Below, piece after piece: positions 50,719 to 55,654 of a DNA stretch of 55,654 nt. The notes under the pieces were generated by a model. It was not told the DNA's origin and ran no database searches. It saw only the letters and a list, made by a program, of their open reading frames with translations. Source of the stretch: an uncultured Clostridia bacterium (GTDB taxonomy: Bacteria > Bacillota > Clostridia > Christensenellales > UBA1242); NCBI GenBank assembly GCA_944377145.1, contig CALWEH010000003.1, positions 1 through 55,654 of the forward strand. Reading direction: 5' to 3'. The stretch's first letter is position 1, and every line of letters starts with the position of its first letter. Made by a program: the position numbers and the translations under genes.

Positions 50719-51413
50719 TTTTTATATATTTGCCACAATTTATCAATATATGATTTAGAAGGTTTTGTAGACAACATTAATATATCCCCTACTTTAGTTT
50801 GAGAAGGTGTAATTTGTAATTGATTTACAAAATCAAAACATGGTAATATAAAGTTTTTATTAGATTGTACATTTTTAAAAATATTAGATATTAGCTCATA
50901 ATGTGTACAGCCTAATATTATATTATTTTCTATAATATTTGCTTTTGTCAAAACAGATTTAATCTTTTTAATTAATAATGTTTTATTAAAAATATTTTCT
51001 TCAATATATTGTGCTAATTTATTGCAGATATATATATTTAATTCTTTATATTTTTTAGCTGTTAGTTTTGTGCAAAGAATTTTATAATCTTTATCTTTTA
51101 TTAGGTTTAATATATTTAATCCTACAACTTTTACAGGGCTATTTTTTGATAAATACTCTAATGAAGAAGCACTAGCAGTATTGCATGCTAATATTACTAA
51201 TTTAACATGAAAATTTTCATATAAATAATTTATTAAATTCAGTAATCTTTTTTGTAAAAATTGAGCAGTTTTATTTCCATAAGGCATATTCTCATTATCT
51301 GCAAGATACACATAATTTTCATTAGGATATTTTCGAGTTAAATATTTTAATAAACATAACCCTCCTATGCCACTATCTATTAAAGCTATAGGAGTAGAAT
51401 AAGGTATAAACAT
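50715..51413 (-). CDS. murI: Glutamate racemase
   Basis: A 232-residue enzyme supplying D-glutamate for peptidoglycan. The catalytic cysteines lie in LACNTASAS and LGCTHYELI, and the Asp-containing DSGIGGL opens the protein with YLADNENMPYG after it. It is shorter than usual (about 265), with loss mainly in the central region between the cysteines. It is convergent with the penicillin-binding protein gene. Confidence 0.87.
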   Translation of the reverse strand: MFIPYSTPIALIDSGIGGLCLLKYLTRKYPNENYVYLADNENMPYGNKTAQFLQKRLLNLINYLYENFHVKLVILACNTASASSLEYLSKNSPVKVVGLNILNLIKDKDYKILCTKLTAKKYKELNIYICNKLAQYIEENIFNKTLLIKKIKSVLTKANIIENNIILGCTHYELISNIFKNVQSNKNFILPCFDFVNQLQITPSQTKVGDILMLSTKPSKSYIDKLWQIYKN

Positions 51414-51454
51414 AATAAAATTTATGAATTATTTGAAAATTTTGTTAAAATATC

Positions 51455-51483
51455 TTGCATAATGTTTTGTTATTTGCTATAAT
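51455..51483 (+). promoter_or_regulatory. rpsT promoter
   Basis: TTGCAT (51455-51460), 17 bp, TATAAT (51478-51483), then ggagg before the ATG at 51503. Confidence 0.78.
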
Positions 51484-51502
51484 TTACTTATTGGAGGTTG
51501 AA

Positions 51503-51766
51503 ATGGCTAATATCAAATCAGCAAAGAAGCGTATTAACACTATTGAAAGACAAACGCTTGAAAATAAAAGAGTTAAATCTGAAATTAATACATATATTAA
51601 AAAATTCAAAGCAAGCGTTGATGCTGGAGATAAAGAATTGGCTACAAAGTTGCTAGCTGAAACTATATCTTTAGTAGACTCAGCAGCATCTAAAAATATT
51701 ATACACAAGTCTAATGCAGATAGAAAGAAAAGCAGATTAAGCAAATATTTAAATAAATTAAATTAA
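51503..51766 (+). CDS. rpsT: 30S ribosomal protein S20
   Basis: An 87-residue basic helical protein with the S20 start MANIKSAKKRI and the C-terminal SNADRKKSRLSKYLNKL. The start at 51503 follows ttggaggttgaa; a longer frame from 51455 begins in the promoter. holA lies opposite, as rpsT and holA do in many Firmicutes. Confidence 0.96.
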   Translation: MANIKSAKKRINTIERQTLENKRVKSEINTYIKKFKASVDAGDKELATKLLAETISLVDSAASKNIIHKSNADRKKSRLSKYLNKLN

Positions 51767-51795
51767 AAAATAGTGCGTTTGGCACTATTTTTTTT
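51765..51795. terminator. Bidirectional terminator of rpsT and holA
   Basis: AAAAAATAGTGC and GCACTATTTTTT with a short loop; it overlaps the final codons of holA. Confidence 0.88.
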
Positions 51796-52717
51796 CAATA
51801 TTTAATAGCAATTCATACATAGCATTTTGATATGAAATATCCCCTAACTTAATACTATAATCAAGCTCTATATATTTATTATATAAGTCAATGTAATATT
51901 TTGGCTTATTTTTATTTACAAATTGCTTTGCTTTTTCAATAGCATAAGGCTTTACTTTAAGCAAAGATGCCAATTCTTCACTGTTTAATTTAGAAACACT
52001 GCAATAAAACATTCTTCTAAAATAGCTTCCTAAAAACATAAATATATCTCCAATATTTTGAGATAATGTTAGAGTATTTAATATGTCAAACTGAGCTTTT
52101 TTATCTTTATTATCAATACTTGAAGAAAGATGATATATAAAATAATTTTTATTTTTTGTAAAAATTTCATCTACATCTTTTATTGTAATAGTTTTATTGT
52201 TTGTGTATGCTATTAATTTTGATAATTCGCTATTTAAATAAGACATATCATTTTCAGACAAATCTATTATATAATCAAAAGCCTTTTTTTCTATTTTAAT
52301 GTTTAATTTAAAAAAATAATTATTAAGCCATTTAATTAAATCTTCTCTCCCTAAATGATTGCAGTCAATATTCTCTGCCCTATCCACCTTAAAGGCTGGT
52401 TGAATGCAAACTATTATTACTCTTTCTAAATCCTGATTAGTTAACTGATTAATTGCTTTCACCTGCTCTATATTTGGCATAGAAAATACTACCACTCTAT
52501 AACTATCTCCAAATGGCATAGTATTTAATATATTTTTATAATCACTTACTTTAGTGTTTTCCATGTCTATTTTAGTATAATTAAATTCCTCAAAACTTGT
52601 AACAAGTTCTTCTTTAATAATTCTTAAAGCTTGAGATAACAAAAATTCATCATCTCCTACTAGAGAATATATTGATTTTGGTTTATTTAAACTTTTCTTT
52701 AATTCTAAAAATTTCAT
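51785..52717 (-). CDS. holA: DNA polymerase III delta subunit
   Basis: A 310-residue clamp-loader subunit that opens the sliding clamp. The N-terminal YSLVGDDEFLLSQALRIIKEEL, a poorly conserved AAA-like core and the C-terminal helical bundle (LSSSIDNKDKKAQFDIL onward) fit the family. The start at 52717 has aaagggg upstream; the longer frame from 52774 runs into the comEC gene end. Confidence 0.9.
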   Translation of the reverse strand: MKFLELKKSLNKPKSIYSLVGDDEFLLSQALRIIKEELVTSFEEFNYTKIDMENTKVSDYKNILNTMPFGDSYRVVVFSMPNIEQVKAINQLTNQDLERVIIVCIQPAFKVDRAENIDCNHLGREDLIKWLNNYFFKLNIKIEKKAFDYIIDLSENDMSYLNSELSKLIAYTNNKTITIKDVDEIFTKNKNYFIYHLSSSIDNKDKKAQFDILNTLTLSQNIGDIFMFLGSYFRRMFYCSVSKLNSEELASLLKVKPYAIEKAKQFVNKNKPKYYIDLYNKYIELDYSIKLGDISYQNAMYELLLNIEKK

Positions 52718-52734
52718 ATTTTCCCCTTTATTAA

Positions 52735-54276
52735 TTATGGATTTATACACGCCATTTGAACAGTCATAACACAAATACCTAAATTTACTAATGCAAACTT
52801 ATTAAATCCTTTCTGTAAATTATATTTACTCATTAAACTTAACAGTATGAAAGATAAGATTATTGTTAAATAATTAACACTAATCATTGGTATTTCTATT
52901 GAAATATTAGATATAAATATTATAGCCCAATTTGTAAATTCAAACAATGGATTTATTAAAACTAACAAATATGATACAAAAGGTAAAATTAAGCTAATAA
53001 TAGTTATAACAAATGCTATAGTAAATAATACTGAGAAAATTGGCAAAATTATAATGTTAGAAATTAAACTAATTGGATTTACTCCATCAAAATAATATGC
53101 CATAACTATAAAAGTGCTTATAAATGTAGATAAACTTATACAGAAGCCATCTTTTATAAATTCTGGGATAGATAAATGTTTAAACCATGCTTTAAATATA
53201 GGCGTAAGCATTGCAATTCCAAATACACAACCAAAGCTTAATAATGCACTCACATTATACACTGTACTAGGATTGATAAATAATATTATACAGCCTGCAA
53301 AACATATACTATTTAAAATATCATATTCTTTAAAAAATATTGGAGCTATAATTAATACTAAACTCATTATCACAGCTCTAAGCACTGAATATGAAAAAGA
53401 ACATAAATAAGCATATATAAATAAAAATACTGCTACAATAGCTACTTTAAGCCAGCCTTGAACTTTAAATTTATTTAATATCCAATATAATATTGCCACT
53501 ATAAGTGCTACATGCAAGCCTGATACTGATAATAAATGTACTACACCTGAATGTTGATATGCTATATATAAATCCTGCCCTAAGTGTGTTCTATCGCCAA
53601 ACATTGCAGAATAAATTAATTCCCCATTAAAATTATTAAGCCCTAAACTTAAATTTTCTCTAACACGGTTTAAAATAGAAAATCTTAAATTATCTTTTTG
53701 AGATAAAATTTCAATTTCTTCACAAACCAGGTCTGCACCAATATTATTGTCTGTATAATATGTATAAGGAATTCCCTCTTCACCAAAATAATTTATACTA
53801 TCTATATATGAAGTTGGAGTAAAACCTATAAAATCTCCTAAAGATATAGCTTCATATCCTGAATTATATATATTATAATATTTTACTCTAATATTATAAT
53901 CTCTATCTTCACCATCAATTTTAACATCTTCAAGAAATAACTCTAAATAAGACTCTCTATTTGAAATTTTAAATACTGACCCTATAATAAATTTATTTGT
54001 AACATATTCCTGCTTATATTGAACCTTATTTAAATACAAACTATAAATTCCAGCGCCAATTATAAAACATAATAACATTATAATTATATATTTAAATGTT
54101 TGATGTATAATACAATAAAAAATATTAATACATAATACAACTATACTGATTATAATAACTAAAAGCGTTTGAGTTTGTATAAAAGTTGTAAATAAAATTC
54201 CAAATATTAAACTTAAAAAAATTAAGACAATAGGTCTATAATTAAATAATTTGCAAAATTGTCTTACCTCTTTCAA
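52735..54276 (-). CDS. ComEC/Rec2-type membrane channel lacking the nuclease domain
   Basis: A 513-residue membrane protein. Three N-terminal helices and a soluble OB-like domain (about residues 95-190) precede the Competence domain, whose hallmark is HLLSVSGLHVALIVAILYW. About ten further helices end the protein. Typical ComEC (about 750 residues) continues into a metallo-beta-lactamase-like nuclease domain; none is present and the frame simply ends. It translates from TTG with aggagata upstream. ComEC moves single-stranded DNA into the cytoplasm in transformation. holA begins 17 bases downstream, a common pairing. Confidence 0.85.
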   Translation of the reverse strand: MKEVRQFCKLFNYRPIVLIFLSLIFGILFTTFIQTQTLLVIIISIVVLCINIFYCIIHQTFKYIIIMLLCFIIGAGIYSLYLNKVQYKQEYVTNKFIIGSVFKISNRESYLELFLEDVKIDGEDRDYNIRVKYYNIYNSGYEAISLGDFIGFTPTSYIDSINYFGEEGIPYTYYTDNNIGADLVCEEIEILSQKDNLRFSILNRVRENLSLGLNNFNGELIYSAMFGDRTHLGQDLYIAYQHSGVVHLLSVSGLHVALIVAILYWILNKFKVQGWLKVAIVAVFLFIYAYLCSFSYSVLRAVIMSLVLIIAPIFFKEYDILNSICFAGCIILFINPSTVYNVSALLSFGCVFGIAMLTPIFKAWFKHLSIPEFIKDGFCISLSTFISTFIVMAYYFDGVNPISLISNIIILPIFSVLFTIAFVITIISLILPFVSYLLVLINPLFEFTNWAIIFISNISIEIPMISVNYLTIILSFILLSLMSKYNLQKGFNKFALVNLGICVMTVQMACINP

Positions 54277-54367
54277 GTTAATATCTCCTACCTCATTTGT
54301 AAAAATTTAAAATACATGTTAATTTTACCATATATTGCAATTTTGTCAATTTATTTTATTAAAATGG

Positions 54368-54396
54368 TTGAAATTTAAAAAAATATATGCTATTAT
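54368..54396 (+). promoter_or_regulatory. tRNA-Glu promoter
   Basis: TTGAAA (54368-54373), 17 bp, TATTAT (54391-54396), 20 bases before the tRNA. Confidence 0.7.
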
Positions 54397-54416
54397 ACCA
54401 ATATCATCTATTATTT

Positions 54417-54491
54417 GCCCGTATAGTCTAGTGGTTAGGACATGGCCCTCTCACGGCTAAGACAGGGGTTCGACTCCCCTTACGGGTACCA
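54417..54491 (+). tRNA. tRNA-Glu (anticodon CTC)
   Basis: A 75-nt cloverleaf. Acceptor gcccgta pairs with tacgggt (one G-U), the anticodon loop is CTCTCAC, and CCA is encoded. Confidence 0.93.
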
Positions 54492-54510
54492 AATTTTAAA
54501 AATTAAAAGA

Positions 54511-54538
54511 AAAAGCCTATATTTTATTGGGCTTTTTT
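54511..54538 (+). terminator. tRNA-Glu terminator
   Basis: AAAAGCC and GGCTTTT with a T-run after. Confidence 0.78.
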
Positions 54539-54594
54539 AATTTTATTGTTTTATAAAAATTTATTTTATATTAATTAAATTATATCTTCTTCTT

Positions 54595-54758
54595 CTTTTT
54601 ATGAATAATATTCTTCTTTGATGGGCTTATATGTTTTGTGTATAATTTTAGGTTTGCATCTATTCGCAAAACACATTAATTAGCTCAACATTTTATCTTA
54701 TTCTTTCTTATTTTACCATATCTCCTGCCTTATTCTTACTTATCATGCCAAATATTTT
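54595..54758 (-). repeat. Intergenic repeat R3, inverted copy of R2
   Basis: The reverse complement matches 13197-13362 with about seven differences by eye, including the core at 54650-54671. It occupies much of the 54492-54942 gap, which otherwise holds only the two terminators. The copy also lies just beyond a tRNA gene, as R1 lies just before one. Confidence 0.88.
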
Positions 54759-54902
54759 TATAAATTTTAAATAGTAATGTAATAAACTTTATAAATAATT
54801 CGCCCTTATAAAAATAGAAAATTTTATTAACATGAAGTAAATGTTTAAATTTTATTATTTTTATTATATAATAAATTATTTACTGTAATATATAATTTTA
54901 AA

Positions 54903-54934
54903 CAAAAAAACACCTATTTATAAGGTGTTTTTTA
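54903..54934 (-). terminator. proS terminator
   Basis: On the minus strand CACCTTAT and AATAGGTG type arms (cacct/aggtg core) followed by a T-run. Confidence 0.82.
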
Positions 54935-54942
54935 ATTAATTT

Positions 54943-55654
54943 TTAATATTGTTTTCCAAAATAAATTCTATACTTAGACTGCTTACCACAGTATACACAC
55001 TTGTGATTTTCGTCATAAGAATGAATAACACGAGTTTTAATAGTTGTTTTATTCTTAATTTCTTCTTCACATTTACTATCTCCACAATGATAAGCTAAAA
55101 CAACTTTTTTATTTTCAACTTCTTTTACAAGTGTATCAAAATCATCACATTCTACTATTGCATTGTCAAGATTTTGTTTTGCTAGTTTATACATATTATT
55201 TTGTATATCATTTAATAATTCTGGAATTGTTTTTTCAATATTATCAAATTCTATTTGACTTTTTTCCAAACTATCACGGCGAACTATAGTTACTACTCCA
55301 TTTTCAATATCTCTAGGGCCTATTTCAATACGTATAGGAACCCCTTTCATCTCATATTCATTAAATTTCCAGCCAGGAGTGTTTTTACTATCATCTAATT
55401 TAACTCTAATACCTAAATTTGATAGTTTCTCCTCTACTTCTTTAGACTTTATTATTACTTCTTCTTTATGAGTAGCTACAGGAATTATTACCACTTGTAT
55501 TGGAGCTACATTTGGAGGTAATTTCAAACCCCTTTCATCTCCATGCACCATAACTAATGCCCCTATTAATCGTGTACTAATTCCCCAAGAGGTTGAGTAA
55601 CCATATTCTAATATACCATCTTTATTTAAAAATCTAATATTGCTAGCTTTAGCA
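54943..55654 (-). CDS. proS: Prolyl-tRNA synthetase, archaeal/eukaryotic type, C-terminal part (5' end off the window)
   Basis: The frame stays open to the window edge, giving about 236 C-terminal residues. It includes the class II motif 3 region (YGYSTSWGISTRLIGALVMV, then HGDERGLKLPP), the anticodon-binding domain (VVIIPVATHKEE, PGWKFNEYEMKGVPIRIEIG) and the C-terminal zinc-type domain with Cys in GDSKCEEE and KCVYCGKQ, ending IYFGKQY. That ending marks the eukaryote/archaeal-like ProRS (type 3) seen in many Clostridia, not the E. coli type. The catalytic N-terminal part lies outside. Confidence 0.95.
   Translation of the reverse strand, partial: AKASNIRFLNKDGILEYGYSTSWGISTRLIGALVMVHGDERGLKLPPNVAPIQVVIIPVATHKEEVIIKSKEVEEKLSNLGIRVKLDDSKNTPGWKFNEYEMKGVPIRIEIGPRDIENGVVTIVRRDSLEKSQIEFDNIEKTIPELLNDIQNNMYKLAKQNLDNAIVECDDFDTLVKEVENKKVVLAYHCGDSKCEEEIKNKTTIKTRVIHSYDENHKCVYCGKQSKYRIYFGKQY

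Overview
The window is AT-rich chromosomal DNA of an endospore-forming member of the Clostridia, most likely an uncultured gut lineage. The evidence is the set of sporulation genes (spoIIAA-spoIIAB-sigF, spoVAC-spoVAD-spoVAE, yunB, a ytfJ/gerW homologue and a dacF-like carboxypeptidase) together with Firmicutes-type gene order (miaB-mutS-mutL-miaA-ynbB, spoIIA beside spoVA). The standard code and CCA-encoding tRNA genes are used. Species cannot be named from sequence alone.

Layout. 1-7.1 kb: a tandem repeat, then a tight + strand operon (DUF2953-gerW-dacF-rluB-HI0933 flavoprotein-plsC-S1 protein-unknown). 7.2-11.0 kb: tRNA-Thr, a small unknown gene, a phospholipase-D-fold protein with both catalytic motifs destroyed, an endonuclease IV-like protein and an RluA-type pseudouridine synthase. 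11.3-11.9 kb: six tRNA genes. 12-13.8 kb: a TetR C-terminal-domain protein without its HTH, a membrane protein, and a small unknown gene. 13.8-15.4 kb: cysS behind what looks like a ribosome-mediated attenuator with a Cys-Cys-Cys leader peptide. 15.5-21.2 kb: the sporulation cluster. 21.3-29.2 kb: cysteine desulfurase-thiI, rny, tRNA-Trp, rnhA, a LexA homologue, an XerS-like recombinase and serS.

29.5-35.2 kb is a complete integrated gokushovirus (Microviridae) of about 5.6 kb, bounded by a 39-bp direct repeat. The left copy completes a dif-like site with two 11-bp inverted arms and a 6-bp spacer. Gene orientation changes at this point (mostly + before, mostly - after about 40 kb), as expected at a replication terminus. 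The prophage carries VP1, VP2, VP3, VP4 and VP5 homologues, a J-like DNA-binding peptide and four small genes. One small gene encodes a ribbon-helix-helix protein. An 11-bp motif occurs at its promoter and at the structural-operon promoter, with a weaker match at the promoter of a 41-residue membrane peptide, which suggests a simple lysogeny switch.

35.3-55.6 kb: a membrane-anchored PadR-like regulator, a VTT-domain membrane protein, an ABC exporter pair, the ynbB-miaA-mutL-mutS-miaB operon, a class A penicillin-binding protein, murI, rpsT, holA, a ComEC-like channel without its nuclease domain, tRNA-Glu, and the C-terminal part of proS running off the right edge.

Themes across the window: at least five promoters sit 7-9 nt from a start codon that lacks a Shine-Dalgarno sequence, implying leaderless mRNAs. 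A repeat of about 165 bp occurs twice in opposite orientations, with a diverged third copy. Several regulators or enzymes have lost canonical residues or domains (the LexA homologue, the PLD protein, TetR-like, ComEC-like).
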